51,136 nucleotides of DNA, taken from positions 1 to 51,136 of the forward strand of contig CAKZPG010000047.1 of assembly GCA_937138675.1 (NCBI GenBank). The letters are read 5' to 3'. The first letter of the stretch is position 1; each line of letters opens with the position of its first letter. The DNA comes from an uncultured archaeon (lineage in GTDB: Archaea > Halobacteriota > Halobacteria > Halobacteriales > Haloferacaceae). Positions 17,194 through 25,994 of the stretch are shown in pieces. The position numbers and the translations under genes are program-made. The notes under the pieces are model-generated. The model was not told the origin of the DNA, did no database searches, and was given only the letters and a program-made list of their open reading frames with translations.

Positions 17194-18267
17194 TCAGTCC
17201 CGTTCGACCAGCCGGGCGCCCCCGGCGCCAGGGTCCTCCCACTCCTGGTCGAAGTGTGCGCCCTCTCGCTCGCGAGCGCTTGCGGCCACGCGGATGAACT
17301 CTCCCTTCGCTCTCGCCTCCGTCAGCGTGTGGGCGCCGCAGTAAGAGAGCCCCGACCGGACCCCGGCCGCGAACTCCGCGACGAGGTTGGAAAGCGGCCC
17401 CTTGTACGGTGTGAGCGCCTCCACACCCTCGTCGGCGCCGACCTCGACATCCTTGTCCGAGCGGTCCGCTGCCGCGACCGTCGTCGCCATTCCCCGGGAG
17501 CGCTTGTACCGGTCGCCGTCCACCTCGACGACCGCGCCCGGCGCTTCCGCGGTGCCGGCGAACAGACTCCCGAGCATCACTGCGTCTGCGCCCGCGACGA
17601 GGGCCTTCGCGGCGTCACCCGACGAGCGGATTCCGCCGTCGGCGACGGTCGTGACGTCGTGTGTCTCGGCGGCCGCGGCGCAGTCAGAGGCCGCGGTCAA
17701 CTGCGGGACGCCCGCGCCCGCGACCCGGCGGGTGGTGCAGTGCGAGCCGGGACCGATCCCGATTTTCACGCAGTCGGCGCCGGCAGCGGCGAGGTCGGCC
17801 ACCCCCTCGGGAGTGGCGACGTTCCCCGCGACGAGGACGGGGTCGAACTCGTCGCGAATCGCGGAGACAGCGTTGAGACAGGCCTCCATATGGCCGTGGG
17901 CAACGTCGACGACGATGGCGTCGGCGCCCGCATCGAGAAGCGCTGCGGTCCGGTCAAGCGAGTTCTCAGCGATGCCAACGGCACCGGCAACCCGCGCGCC
18001 GCAGTCTGTTACCTCCCGCGCCCACGCGGCCTGTTCGTCGACCGTCGCGAAGCGGTGGAGAACCCCGAGACCCCCGGCCTCGTGGAGGGCAACGGCGAGG
18101 TCCGGGCCGGTGACGGTGTCCATCGCCGCGCTGAGGATCGGCCGGGGCAGCTCCAGCCCGGGAGCCAATCGCGTCGAGAGGTCGACCGCCGATCGACTGT
18201 TCACCGGTGAGCGCTGTGGTACCAGAAGGGCGTCTCCATAAGAGAGCCCGGTGCGAACGTTGTCCAT
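17194..18267 (-). CDS. IMP dehydrogenase/GMP reductase family protein without CBS domains
   Basis: The TIM-barrel enzyme of 357 residues has the phosphate-binding and catalytic loop KIGIGPGSHCTTRRVAGAGV, with the nucleophile at Cys177, plus VADGGIRSSGDAAKALVAGA and the SLFAGTAEAPG loop. IMPDHs usually have a CBS pair after the first 100 residues; none is present. Length and the PGSxCTTR loop favour GMP reductase, which returns GMP to IMP. IMPDH activity without CBS cannot be excluded. The flap region KRSRGMATTVAAADRSDKD is retained. The gene is convergent with eif1A. Confidence 0.8.
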   Translation of the reverse strand: MDNVRTGLSYGDALLVPQRSPVNSRSAVDLSTRLAPGLELPRPILSAAMDTVTGPDLAVALHEAGGLGVLHRFATVDEQAAWAREVTDCGARVAGAVGIAENSLDRTAALLDAGADAIVVDVAHGHMEACLNAVSAIRDEFDPVLVAGNVATPEGVADLAAAGADCVKIGIGPGSHCTTRRVAGAGVPQLTAASDCAAAAETHDVTTVADGGIRSSGDAAKALVAGADAVMLGSLFAGTAEAPGAVVEVDGDRYKRSRGMATTVAAADRSDKDVEVGADEGVEALTPYKGPLSNLVAEFAAGVRSGLSYCGAHTLTEARAKGEFIRVAASAREREGAHFDQEWEDPGAGGARLVERD

Positions 18268-18347
18268 GACCCTAACTCAGTATCGTCTGGGGGGTCTTGA
18301 ACATCTCGACCGGTGGCTTTTGAGGATCCGCCGCGTAGTCAAGAGGA

Positions 18348-19265
18348 ATGGCCGACGACGAGATCGACCTGCTCGACCCCGAGGCTGGCGAGGGCGAGGG
18401 GTTCGGTGACGAGTGGGAGTCGATCGACGTCTCCGATACGGAGGCAGACCGGATCGCCAGAAAGCGTGACCGCAAGTTCACGCAGTTCCGCGAGCGCCTG
18501 AAGGACGCAGACCAGTTCAAAGTCGAGCAGGCGGTGTTCGACGACGCCACCTTCGCGGCGTTGTACAAACTTGTCCAGGACGGGTACGTCGACGCGTTCG
18601 GCGGCCCCATCTCGACAGGGAAGGAGGCGAACGTCTACGAGGCGCTGGGCGACGACCGGGACGTCGCGGTGAAGATCTACCGTATAAATGCATCGGACTT
18701 CCGGCATATGCGGGACTACCTGGACGGCGACCCCCGGTTCGAGGGCATCGGCTCGGACAAGGGACAAGTCGTCCTAGCGTGGACCCGCAAGGAGTTCGCG
18801 AATCTCTCGCGCGCCCGCGCTGCGGGCGTCCGGGTGCCCGAACCAATCGCGGTTGAGCGAAACGTCCTCGTGATGGAGCTGGTGGGTCACGCCGACGACC
18901 GAGCGCGGCGACTGGCCGAGGTACAGGTAGAGAACCCCCAGACGGCCTACGAGGTAGTGTGCGAGTATATGCGTCGACTCCACCGCGCCGGTCTCGTCCA
19001 CGGCGACCTCTCCGAGTACAACCTGATCATCTACGAGGGTGAACTGGTCGTCATCGATCTTGGACAGGCGGTGACAGTCCACCACCGCAACGCCGACGAG
19101 TTCCTGCGCCGAGATTGCCGGAACGTCGCGACCTTCTTTGGGCGACAGGGGCTGGCGGTGGATCCGGACGACCTCTACGAGTCCGTGACCGAAGCTGAAC
19201 CGCAGGTCGGGGGGACGCTCGACGAGCTAGACGGGCGCGATGCAGGCAGGAACGCCACCGAGTAA
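18348..19265 (+). CDS. rio1: RIO1-type serine/threonine protein kinase
   Basis: RIO1 is an atypical kinase/ATPase used in late small-subunit ribosome maturation. The 305-residue protein has GPISTGKEANVYEA (P loop and catalytic-lysine region, near residue 90), VKIYRINASDFR, LVHGDLSEYNLIIYEG (catalytic loop, near residue 217) and VVIDLGQAV (metal-binding aspartate). The N-terminal 50 residues are acidic, as in other haloarchaeal members. A TATA-like CTTTTGAGG lies about 28 bases before the ATG. A KH protein of the ribosome-maturation type follows 52 bases downstream. Confidence 0.92.
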   Translation: MADDEIDLLDPEAGEGEGFGDEWESIDVSDTEADRIARKRDRKFTQFRERLKDADQFKVEQAVFDDATFAALYKLVQDGYVDAFGGPISTGKEANVYEALGDDRDVAVKIYRINASDFRHMRDYLDGDPRFEGIGSDKGQVVLAWTRKEFANLSRARAAGVRVPEPIAVERNVLVMELVGHADDRARRLAEVQVENPQTAYEVVCEYMRRLHRAGLVHGDLSEYNLIIYEGELVVIDLGQAVTVHHRNADEFLRRDCRNVATFFGRQGLAVDPDDLYESVTEAEPQVGGTLDELDGRDAGRNATE

Positions 19266-19289
19266 CACGGACGACCCGAGCGAACAGTG

Positions 19290-19295
19290 TTAAAC
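19290..19295 (+). promoter_or_regulatory. Putative TATA box of the KH-protein gene
   Basis: TTAAAC is centred 25-26 bases upstream of the ATG at 19318 and sits in the 52-base gap after rio1. The KH gene could therefore be transcribed on its own as well as from the rio1 promoter. Confidence 0.45.
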
Positions 19296-19317
19296 GCGCT
19301 CGCCGGGTAGACGGAGT

Positions 19318-19863
19318 ATGCAGCACGTGACGATCCCGCAGGACCGCATCGGCGTCCTCATCGGCGAGGGCGGGGCGACGATGCGGGCAATCGAGGACCG
19401 CGCCGAGGTCCGACTCGATATCGACAGCGGGTCCGGCAGCGTCGCGGTTGAGCCGGTCGGCGACCCCGTGACCGGGATGGTCGCCCCAGACGTCGTGCGC
19501 GCGGTCGGGCGCGGATTCTCACCCGAGCAGGCGCTCACTCTTCTTGACGATGACCTCCGCCGGTTCGAACTGATCGATATCGCCGCCGCGACGCGCAACC
19601 AGAAGGACCTCCAGCGACAGAAGGGACGGCTGATCGGCGAGAACGGCCGGACGAGAGAATTGATGGAGGAGCTGACCGGCGCCGAGGTAGTTATCTACGG
19701 CACGACGGTCGGCATCATCGGCTCGCCAGAGGAGGTGGCGGCGGTGCGCCGGGGGGTCGAGATGATACTCGACGGCGCGCCCCACGGCGCGGTGTACGCC
19801 TATCTTGAGCGCAAGCACAACGAACTGACCGACGGGCTAAGTCTCTCGTCAAACAGAGAGTAG
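19318..19863 (+). CDS. KH-domain RNA-binding protein (Dim2/Pno1-like)
   Basis: The 181-residue protein has two KH-like units. The first holds QDRIGVLIGEGGATMRAIED near the N-terminus. The second holds KGRLIGENGRTRELMEELTG from about residue 102, with the GxxG loop as GENG. This layout matches the archaeal homologue of Dim2/Pno1, which binds 16S rRNA near its 3' end and stimulates Rio1 in other archaea. The adjacency to rio1 fits that partnership. The ATG at 19318 gives the canonical MQHVTIPQDRIGVLIGEGG. Confidence 0.88.
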   Translation: MQHVTIPQDRIGVLIGEGGATMRAIEDRAEVRLDIDSGSGSVAVEPVGDPVTGMVAPDVVRAVGRGFSPEQALTLLDDDLRRFELIDIAAATRNQKDLQRQKGRLIGENGRTRELMEELTGAEVVIYGTTVGIIGSPEEVAAVRRGVEMILDGAPHGAVYAYLERKHNELTDGLSLSSNRE

Positions 19864-20072
19864 CGGCGTTCCGTTCTGTCCCGGACGGTCGCGACGCCAG
19901 ACTATGCCCACGTTCCGTTTTGTACTGTCACGGAGATACGCACAGTCGACTGCATCACCGAGCTACCCACTCGTCGGGGCGCTCAGCGGCCGCTCGATCG
20001 CGTATAAACCTCGGTTCGTCAACGGTTCGCATACGGCTCCGGCGTCGTGTGCCGGCGTGTCACACAAGAATG

Positions 20073-20088
20073 ACGAAATATTTTTATA
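20073..20088 (+). promoter_or_regulatory. Thermosome promoter: CGAA element plus strong TATA box
   Basis: A strong AT-rich box, TATTTTTATA, ends at 20088 and is preceded by CGAA at about 20074-20077. It lies 28 bases upstream of the thermosome ATG at 20116. Heat-inducible thermosome (cct) promoters of haloarchaea, as I recall, have a CGAA element beside such a box. It is the most AT-rich promoter in this part of the window, consistent with high expression. Confidence 0.65.
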
Positions 20089-20115
20089 GAACTGTGAGCA
20101 ATCCTGAGATGTACT

Positions 20116-21804
20116 ATGTCTCAACGAATGCAGGGCCAGCCGATGATCATTCTCGGCGAGGACTCCCAGCGCACACAGGGCAAAGACGCCCAGTCGATGA
20201 ACATCACGGCCGGCAAGGCCGTTGCGGAATCGGTCCGGACCACGCTCGGACCAAAGGGGATGGACAAGATGCTCGTCGACTCAACGGGCGACGTCGTCGT
20301 GACGAACGACGGCGTGACCATCCTGAAGGAGATGGATATCGACCACCCCGCGGCGAACATGATCGTTGAGGTGTCCGAGACCCAAGAGGACGAGGTAGGC
20401 GACGGCACCACGACGGCGGTCGTCATCGCGGGCGAGCTTCTCGACCAGGCCGAGGACCTCATTGACTCAGATATCCACCCGACGACGCTCGCACAGGGCT
20501 ACCGACAGGCCGCCGAGCGCGCGAAGGAAGTTCTTGAGGACACCGCTATCGACGTCGGCGCCGACGACCGCGACACGCTCGTAAAGATCGCTTCGACCGC
20601 GATGACGGGCAAGGGCGCCGAGAGCGCAAAAGACCAGCTTGCCGAACTCGTCGTCGACGCCGTACTCTCCGTCCGTGACGCGGAGGGCGTCGATACGGAC
20701 AACGTGAGCGTCGAGAAGGTCGTCGGCGGCTCCATCGACAACTCCGAACTCGTCGAGGGCGTCATCGTTGACAAGGAGCGTGTCAACGAGGAGATGCCCT
20801 ACGCAGTCGAGGACGCGAACGTCGCGCTTCTCGACGCCGCGCTTGAGGTCAAGGAGACCGAGATTGACGCCGAGGTCAACGTCACTGACCCCTCCCAGCT
20901 TGAGCAGTTCATCGAGCAGGAAGAGGCCCAGCTGAAGTCGATGGTCGACAATCTCGTCGACGCCGGAACCGACGTCGTCTTTGTCGGCAAGGGTATCGAC
21001 GATATGGCTCAGCACTATCTTGCGCAGGAGGACATCATCGCCGTCCGCCGCGCGAAAGACTCTGACCTCGCGGCGCTTGCTCGCGCGACAGGTGCGAGCA
21101 TCGTCTCGAACGTCGAGGATATTGCCGCGGACCACGTCGGCTTCGCCGGCTCCGTCGGTCAGAAGGATATCGGCGGCGACGAGCGCATCTTCGTTGAGGA
21201 TGTCGAGGACGCAAAGTCCGTCACGCTCGTCCTGCGCGGCGGCACGGAACACGTCGTCGACGAGGTCGCCCGCGCCGTCGAGGATTCCCTCGGTGTCGTG
21301 CGCGTGACGCTGGAGGACGGTCAGGTCCTGCCCGGCGGCGGTGCGCCCGAGACGGAACTCGCCCTCGAACTGCGTGACTTCGCCGACTCTGTCGGCGGCC
21401 GCGAGCAGCTTGCGGTCGAGGCGTTCGCCGAAGCTCTGGACGTCATTCCGCGCACGCTCGCCGAGAACGCGGGACTCGACCCCATCGACTCACTGGTCGA
21501 CCTGCGTGCCCGCCACGACGGCGGCGAGTTCGGCGCTGGCCTTGACGCCTACACGGGCGAGGTCATCGACATGGATGAGGAGGGCGTCGTTGAGCCCCTC
21601 CGAGTCAAGACGCAGGCAATCGAGTCCGCCACCGAGGCGGCCGTCATGATTCTGCGTATCGACGACGTCATCGCTGCTGGCGACCTCAAGGGCGGCGGCA
21701 GCGACGACGGCGGCGACGACATGCCACCGGGCGGCGGTGGCGGCATGGGCGGCGGCATGGGTGGCGGCATGGGTGGTATGGGCGGCATGGGCGGCGCGAT
21801 GTGA
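20116..21804 (+). CDS. thsA: Thermosome subunit (group II chaperonin)
   Basis: This is a subunit of the archaeal group II chaperonin, an ATP-driven double-ring folding machine. The 562-residue protein has the nucleotide loops [20 protein letters not shown] and [20 protein letters not shown], apical and intermediate domains, and [14 protein letters not shown] near residue 405. The last 30 residues are a GGM-rich tail (repeats of GGGMGG and GGMGGM from about residue 538), which in haloarchaeal subunits faces the chamber. No second subunit is in the window, so I cannot say which paralogue this is; the context suggests the main one. Confidence 0.95.
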   Translation: MSQRMQGQPMIILGEDSQRTQGKDAQSMNITAGKAVAESVRTTLGPKGMDKMLVDSTGDVVVTNDGVTILKEMDIDHPAANMIVEVSETQEDEVGDGTTTAVVIAGELLDQAEDLIDSDIHPTTLAQGYRQAAERAKEVLEDTAIDVGADDRDTLVKIASTAMTGKGAESAKDQLAELVVDAVLSVRDAEGVDTDNVSVEKVVGGSIDNSELVEGVIVDKERVNEEMPYAVEDANVALLDAALEVKETEIDAEVNVTDPSQLEQFIEQEEAQLKSMVDNLVDAGTDVVFVGKGIDDMAQHYLAQEDIIAVRRAKDSDLAALARATGASIVSNVEDIAADHVGFAGSVGQKDIGGDERIFVEDVEDAKSVTLVLRGGTEHVVDEVARAVEDSLGVVRVTLEDGQVLPGGGAPETELALELRDFADSVGGREQLAVEAFAEALDVIPRTLAENAGLDPIDSLVDLRARHDGGEFGAGLDAYTGEVIDMDEEGVVEPLRVKTQAIESATEAAVMILRIDDVIAAGDLKGGGSDDGGDDMPPGGGGGMGGGMGGGMGGMGGMGGAM

Positions 21805-21888
21805 GCGTCCGCAGATAGGCCACACTCACCACCTGACTCAGACGACGCACCAGCCTCCGACTGACTCTCTGTTTCTTTCGGCGCCGCG

Positions 21889-22728
21889 CTACGCGACAAA
21901 CAGCGCTAGCCCTGCGACGATTAGCAGTCCTCCGGCCGGGGCGGCGGCCAGCGCGGCCCACCGGGCGCGCCGAAGGTTCCGCGCGGCCCGCGCTGCCCAC
22001 TCGTCGCCGGCCATCCGTCGGACGACCGGCTCGTCGGTCGGCTTGACGACCCCGTCTGCGGCCGACTCGAACTGTCCGACGAGCGTCACGGGGTCGCCCT
22101 CGTCAAGCGGTTCGACGTCGACCCGAAGACGCTGGCGCTCCCGGGCGAGAAAGGAGTCGCCGGCGAACGCCTCTGCTTCCCCGATGCCGAGCCGCCAGAG
22201 GAACGGCTCTGGGTCGCCGACGACGTCCTCGTCGAGGTCGTCGGGCGCGACCCGCTGCGGAGCGACGAACGAGGGCGTGATGCCCTGCCCTGGACGGAGG
22301 CGGACAGGTCCCGTCTCGGCCTCGACGGCGAGCGGCGCCGCCGCGACGAGACCGGAGACCAACGGCTCGTAGTCGCCGAGTGGGCCGCCACCGTCGCGCG
22401 GCCGGTACTCGATTCGGTAGAGATAGGCCTCGCACGCGGTCGCCCTGACCGGTTCGCGCATCCGCCCACCCTCGGCCTGTCCGACCGCTCCCGAGACGAC
22501 TGTGGCGTCGCGGTCCCGGGCGAGTCCATCGGGGCCGCCCTCGTCGACAACGCGGACGATGACGAGAACCGCACCTGCAGCGACGACGACGGCCACGCCG
22601 GCCTTCGACAGGCCAAGTGGCGCGCCGGCCGCGAGGTCAGTGGCGGCGCTGAACAGGAGAATGACTGGCACGACAAAGCCGACGATACCGGCGAGCATCG
22701 TCGCCAGCACCTCAAGATTCCGCGACAC
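21889..22728 (-). CDS. Membrane protein with a GIDE-like domain
   Basis: This 279-residue protein has two N-terminal helices (about residues 10-30 and 40-60), a central soluble domain and a C-terminal helix (about 255-277). The soluble part begins with VVSGAVGQAEGG, then CEAYLYRIEYRPRDGGGPLG and DEGDPVTLVGQF. This layout resembles the GIDE domain of MUL1-type E3 ligases found in many archaeal and bacterial membrane proteins, but no RING domain is present. The function is unknown. The last helix probably anchors the domain. Confidence 0.5.
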   Translation of the reverse strand: MSRNLEVLATMLAGIVGFVVPVILLFSAATDLAAGAPLGLSKAGVAVVVAAGAVLVIVRVVDEGGPDGLARDRDATVVSGAVGQAEGGRMREPVRATACEAYLYRIEYRPRDGGGPLGDYEPLVSGLVAAAPLAVEAETGPVRLRPGQGITPSFVAPQRVAPDDLDEDVVGDPEPFLWRLGIGEAEAFAGDSFLARERQRLRVDVEPLDEGDPVTLVGQFESAADGVVKPTDEPVVRRMAGDEWAARAARNLRRARWAALAAAPAGGLLIVAGLALFVA

Positions 22729-22814
22729 GCCTTCTCGTCGGACCGGGCCGTAATCAGCGTGTGCCTCTCCTTACCACATCTGTTCTGCCCCGCCTCGTCC
22801 CATTCTGTTCCGCC

Positions 22815-23165
22815 TCACGCCTCAACGTACACTGTGCCGTCCTCCACCACCACCTCGTAGGTCGGCTGGCGGTAGTTCCGATCCGCCAGCGCCTCGCCCG
22901 TCCGCACGTCGAACTCCCAACCGTGCCACGGGCAGGAGACCACCTCGCCCTCACGCTCGTAGCAGAGCCCACCCTCTCCGTCCGGAGCGAGCGTTCCGGA
23001 CACCTGCCCCTCGCAGACGGGGCCGCCCTGGTGGACGCAGTGGTTGGCGAGCGCGCAGAACTCTTCGTTGAGGCGGAACACCGCAACCTCGCGCCCACCG
23101 AGATCAACGACGACGCGATCACCGGCGGTCAGGTCGTCCGCGGCCGCGACCCGGTGACGGGTCAG
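22815..23165 (-). CDS. Rieske [2Fe-2S] ferredoxin-type protein
   Basis: The Rieske motifs are present: CVHQGG (CxH) and CPWHGWEFDVRTG (CxxH), which bind a [2Fe-2S] cluster. The size, about 116 residues, fits a ferredoxin component of a ring-hydroxylating oxygenase or a similar redox partner. The conserved N-terminus (LTRHRVAAADDLTAGDRVVV) extends upstream of the only GTG in frame, at 23081. The first codon of this homologous stretch is CTG at 23165, overlapping the stop of the upstream amidohydrolase as CTGA. A CTG start with translational coupling is the simplest reading; a GTG start at 23081 would remove 28 conserved residues. Confidence 0.75.
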   Translation of the reverse strand: MTRHRVAAADDLTAGDRVVVDLGGREVAVFRLNEEFCALANHCVHQGGPVCEGQVSGTLAPDGEGGLCYEREGEVVSCPWHGWEFDVRTGEALADRNYRQPTYEVVVEDGTVYVEA

Positions 23166-24256
23166 AAGCCGAACACCTCGAGCGCCGTCTCGCCGTAGAC
23201 ATTCCGAGCGGCCGTCTCGCCCAGCCGCGAGCGGAGGACGCGGAACAGGTCGGCGGAGTGGTCGAAGTCAAGATGGGGGTAGTCCGAGGAGAACAGCAGG
23301 CTCTCTGGCCCCATCAACTCGACCATCGACGCCACGTAGTCGGGGTCGCCCGTCCCCTCCACTGGCTGGCTGGTGAAGTAAAACTGGTCGCTGACGTACT
23401 CGCTCGGGAGTTTCTCGAGCATCGGGGCGTCCTCACGCTTCGCGCGGTACTCGTGGTCGAACCGCCGGGTGAAGTAGGGTATCCAGCCGATACCGGCCTC
23501 CTGGATGATAAAGTCGATGTCGAACCGCTCGGGGGTGCCCTTCGTCAGCATTGAGGAGAGGTGGGCCATGTGTTGCATCGCGTGGACCGGCGCGTGGCTG
23601 GAGAGATACCGGTCGAACCCCTGGAACAGGTTGGGGAAGGAGAGCAGCATCGTCCCCGCGGCGTTGTGCATCATCACCGGGAGGTCGGCGCGCTCGGCCG
23701 CCTCGTAGATAGGGTCGTACTGGCGCTTGCCGAGCAGTGGGGTGACGCCGCCGCTGGGGAGAAAGACGGCACAGATACCGTCCTCGTCGGCCCGGTCGTC
23801 GATCTCGGCGGCGGCCGCCGCCGGGCGCTGTGGCGCGACGACACAGGCGCCGTACAGGCCCTCGTCGGGGTCGAGCATCGTGTCGAGCAGCCACTCGTTG
23901 TAGGCGTGACCGAGCGCGGCCGCGAGTTCGGGGTGCTGGACGCAGCCGAGATAGAGGTTCTGTGTCGGCGTCAGGACGACGCGGTTCGTGTCGAGCAGGG
24001 CCATCCCCTCACGCACCTCGGCGGAGGAGCGGACGCTCTTACCCTCTGCCTTCCCAGTGTTGACCGGGGTGAGAAAGCCGGCCGAGGGGTAAAACGAGGA
24101 GATGTAGCCGTAGGAGTCGTCGACGTCCGTCGCGAGGGCGGAGGCGAACGGCTCGTCGAGATACGGTAGAAGGTCGTCTTGATGCTCCGTGACGTGAGCG
24201 TCGCAGTCGACGACAACGTCAAGATCAGCAACCGCCCGCGCAGTTTGCTCGCTCAT
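23162..24256 (-). CDS. Amidohydrolase-2 family protein (ACMSD/decarboxylase-like)
   Basis: The 364-residue TIM-barrel protein has VVDCDAHVTE near the N-terminus, LPVMMHNAAGTM, and LLFSSDYPHLDFD near the C-terminus. These supply the metal and catalytic residues of the amidohydrolase-2 family (PF04909). Members include non-oxidative decarboxylases of aromatic and muconate acids as well as hydrolases, so the reaction is not fixed. The ATG at 24256 (MSEQTARAVADLDVVVDCDA) agrees with the TATA position; an ATG 11 codons upstream lies within that promoter. It overlaps the Rieske gene by four bases, and an aldolase gene lies 48 bases upstream on the same strand. Confidence 0.8.
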   Translation of the reverse strand: MSEQTARAVADLDVVVDCDAHVTEHQDDLLPYLDEPFASALATDVDDSYGYISSFYPSAGFLTPVNTGKAEGKSVRSSAEVREGMALLDTNRVVLTPTQNLYLGCVQHPELAAALGHAYNEWLLDTMLDPDEGLYGACVVAPQRPAAAAAEIDDRADEDGICAVFLPSGGVTPLLGKRQYDPIYEAAERADLPVMMHNAAGTMLLSFPNLFQGFDRYLSSHAPVHAMQHMAHLSSMLTKGTPERFDIDFIIQEAGIGWIPYFTRRFDHEYRAKREDAPMLEKLPSEYVSDQFYFTSQPVEGTGDPDYVASMVELMGPESLLFSSDYPHLDFDHSADLFRVLRSRLGETAARNVYGETALEVFGF

Positions 24257-24280
24257 ACGCACGCGTGCTTGAGCAATCGT

Positions 24281-24286
24281 GATAAA
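24281..24286 (-). promoter_or_regulatory. Putative TATA box of the amidohydrolase-Rieske operon
   Basis: On the minus strand TTTATC lies 25-30 bases before the ATG at 24256. It occupies the 48-base gap after the aldolase gene, so the two-gene unit may have its own start as well as read-through from upstream. Confidence 0.5.
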
Positions 24287-24304
24287 CATACGCCTACCGG
24301 GGGT

Positions 24305-25090
24305 TCAAAGACGGTCGCGGATCGACCCGACGCGGTCGCCAAGAGCGTCGTGGACAACCTCGATATCCGCTCCGACGCGCAGGAGGCCATAGCCCCGGCC
24401 CCGCTTCGCCGCCGCGGTCTCGGCGTCGTTCGCAATACCCGCGAGAGCCACCTCGGAGTCCGCGACCGCCGTCTCGACGCGGGAGACGGCCTCGCGCACC
24501 TCGGGGTGAGACTTCTCGCCCGGGTGACCGAGCGATGTCGACAGGTCGGCGGGCCCGACGAAGACGAAGCTCAGAGCAGGTACGTCGAGAATCGCGTCGA
24601 TAGCCTCGACCGCTGCGCGGTCCTCCACCATGACACCGAGTGCCACCGCCGCGTCCTCCTCGTCGACGTAGCCGTCCGTATCGGTCCCCCAGCGTGTCAC
24701 TCGGGACTGTGAGGCGCCTCGCTCGCCCGGGTCGCCGTCGTACCGGAAGCGGGCGGCCTCGGCGGCCTCGCGCACCTGTTTGGCCGACGTGATACGAGGG
24801 ATCAGGATGTTCCGGACACCCGCATCAAGCACCCGTCGGACGAGATGCGGGTCCTCGCTTGGGAGGCGGGTCAGAAGTTCGGTGCCGGCGACCTCGGCAG
24901 CGCGTGTGAGGCCGTTCAGCAGGCGGGTGTCGTACGGCGAGGGGCCGTCGTGTTCGAAGTCCAGCCAGACGAAATCGAGGCCGATCGCCCCGTAGGTCTC
25001 GACCATCTCAGGCGCGAACGTCGACGCGCCCGCGCCGACCACGGGGTCGCCCGACTCCAGCGCTCGCCGCACGTCGTTTGTCCGGTCCAT
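24305..25090 (-). CDS. HpcH/HpaI-family class II aldolase
   Basis: The 261-residue protein matches class II pyruvate-type aldolases, which cleave hydroxy-oxo-diacids or make such C-C bonds. Landmarks are LDFVWLDFEHDGPSPYD (metal site), TRLPSEDPHLVRRVLDAGVR, NILIPRITSAKQVREAAEAA and ALSFVFVGPADLSTSLGHPG. The ATG at 25090 (MDRTNDVRRALESG) is preferred because the upstream frame is not protein-like. With the amidohydrolase and Rieske genes it suggests the lower part of an aromatic or hydroxy-acid pathway; the substrate is unknown. Confidence 0.82.
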   Translation of the reverse strand: MDRTNDVRRALESGDPVVGAGASTFAPEMVETYGAIGLDFVWLDFEHDGPSPYDTRLLNGLTRAAEVAGTELLTRLPSEDPHLVRRVLDAGVRNILIPRITSAKQVREAAEAARFRYDGDPGERGASQSRVTRWGTDTDGYVDEEDAAVALGVMVEDRAAVEAIDAILDVPALSFVFVGPADLSTSLGHPGEKSHPEVREAVSRVETAVADSEVALAGIANDAETAAAKRGRGYGLLRVGADIEVVHDALGDRVGSIRDRL

Positions 25091-25256
25091 GGCCCAAGGG
25101 GTCACGTCGTCGGGGCCTGAAGCTTGGCTTCGCGGCAGGAGCGCCCGGGTGAGTGCGGTACGTGGGGTGACGAGCCACGGTCGAATACACACGTTGCTGC
25201 GCGCGACAGCTCTCATTCGAGCCCCCCTGGGTGCGCTTCAGTCGATTCGCTCCCGA

Positions 25257-25331
25257 CGAGCACGGTGGGATTCGAACCCACGACCGTCGGATTAGAAGTC
25301 CGACGCTCTATCCTGGCTGAGCTACGTGCCC
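25257..25331 (-). tRNA. tRNA-Arg (anticodon UCU)
   Basis: The minus strand folds as a full cloverleaf. The 5' acceptor GGGCACG pairs with CGTGCTC, with one G-U wobble at the second pair. The D arm is AGCTCAGCCAGGATAGAGC. The anticodon stem TCGGA/TCCGA encloses CTTCTAA, with TCT at positions 34-36. The T arm contains GGTTCGAATCC, and the discriminator is G. No CCA is encoded, as is usual for archaea, and there is no intron. It reads AGA and AGG codons, which are rare in such GC-rich genomes. Confidence 0.93.
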
Positions 25332-25415
25332 TCGTCAGTGTCCACCCACCGGCGTGACTAAAGCGCCGCGGCCGGTCCGCGGCGCTTTTGGTCTGCGCTC
25401 ACCCATCTGTATTCG

Positions 25416-25994
25416 ATGCCAGTCGTCGGAACCGTCGGGATGCCAGGAAGCGGCAAGGGCGAGGTCGCCGCCGTCGCCGAAGCGGCCGGTGTCCCCGTCG
25501 TGACGATGGGCGACGTGATCCGCACGGCCTGTCGAGACCGAGGGCTGGACCCAGCAGACCACCACGGCGCGGTCGCACGGGCGCTCAGGGATGAGAACGG
25601 CCCCGCAGCGATAGCCGAGGCGTCACTTCCGCACGTCGAGGATGCCCACGAGGACGCGGAGATAGTCGTCGTCGACGGCCTGCGCTCGCCGGACGAGGTC
25701 GCCCTGTTCCGCGAGCGATTCGGCGACGAGTTCTCGATCCTCGCGGTCGAGGCCTCCTTCGAGACCCGCGCGGACCGCCTCGGAGATCGCGGGCGGGACG
25801 CGACCGACGCCGGCCACGAGCGCCTGCGCGCTCGCGAAGAACGCGAACTCGGCTGGGGGATGGATGAGGTGATTGGGGCGGCCGACCAGCGGGTCGAGAA
25901 CGAGGACCGCTCGCTCGCGGAGTTTCGCGCCACCGTCCGCGACGTGTTGGAGTTGGCGTCGGCCGAGGGCGGCGACGCCGGGGATGAGCGGTGA
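25416..25994 (+). CDS. UPF0200 P-loop kinase-like protein
   Basis: This 192-residue archaeal protein resembles nucleoside/dephospho-CoA kinases. The Walker A is VGTVGMPGSGKGEVAAVAEA near the N-terminus, followed by VTMGDVIRTACRDRG, the VVVDGLRSPDEV segment and an arginine-rich lid (RDATDAGHERLRAREERE). The DGLRS phrase is typical of UPF0200. The substrate is unknown. Its stop overlaps the next gene as GTGA, so the pair is translationally coupled. Confidence 0.88.
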   Translation: MPVVGTVGMPGSGKGEVAAVAEAAGVPVVTMGDVIRTACRDRGLDPADHHGAVARALRDENGPAAIAEASLPHVEDAHEDAEIVVVDGLRSPDEVALFRERFGDEFSILAVEASFETRADRLGDRGRDATDAGHERLRAREERELGWGMDEVIGAADQRVENEDRSLAEFRATVRDVLELASAEGGDAGDER

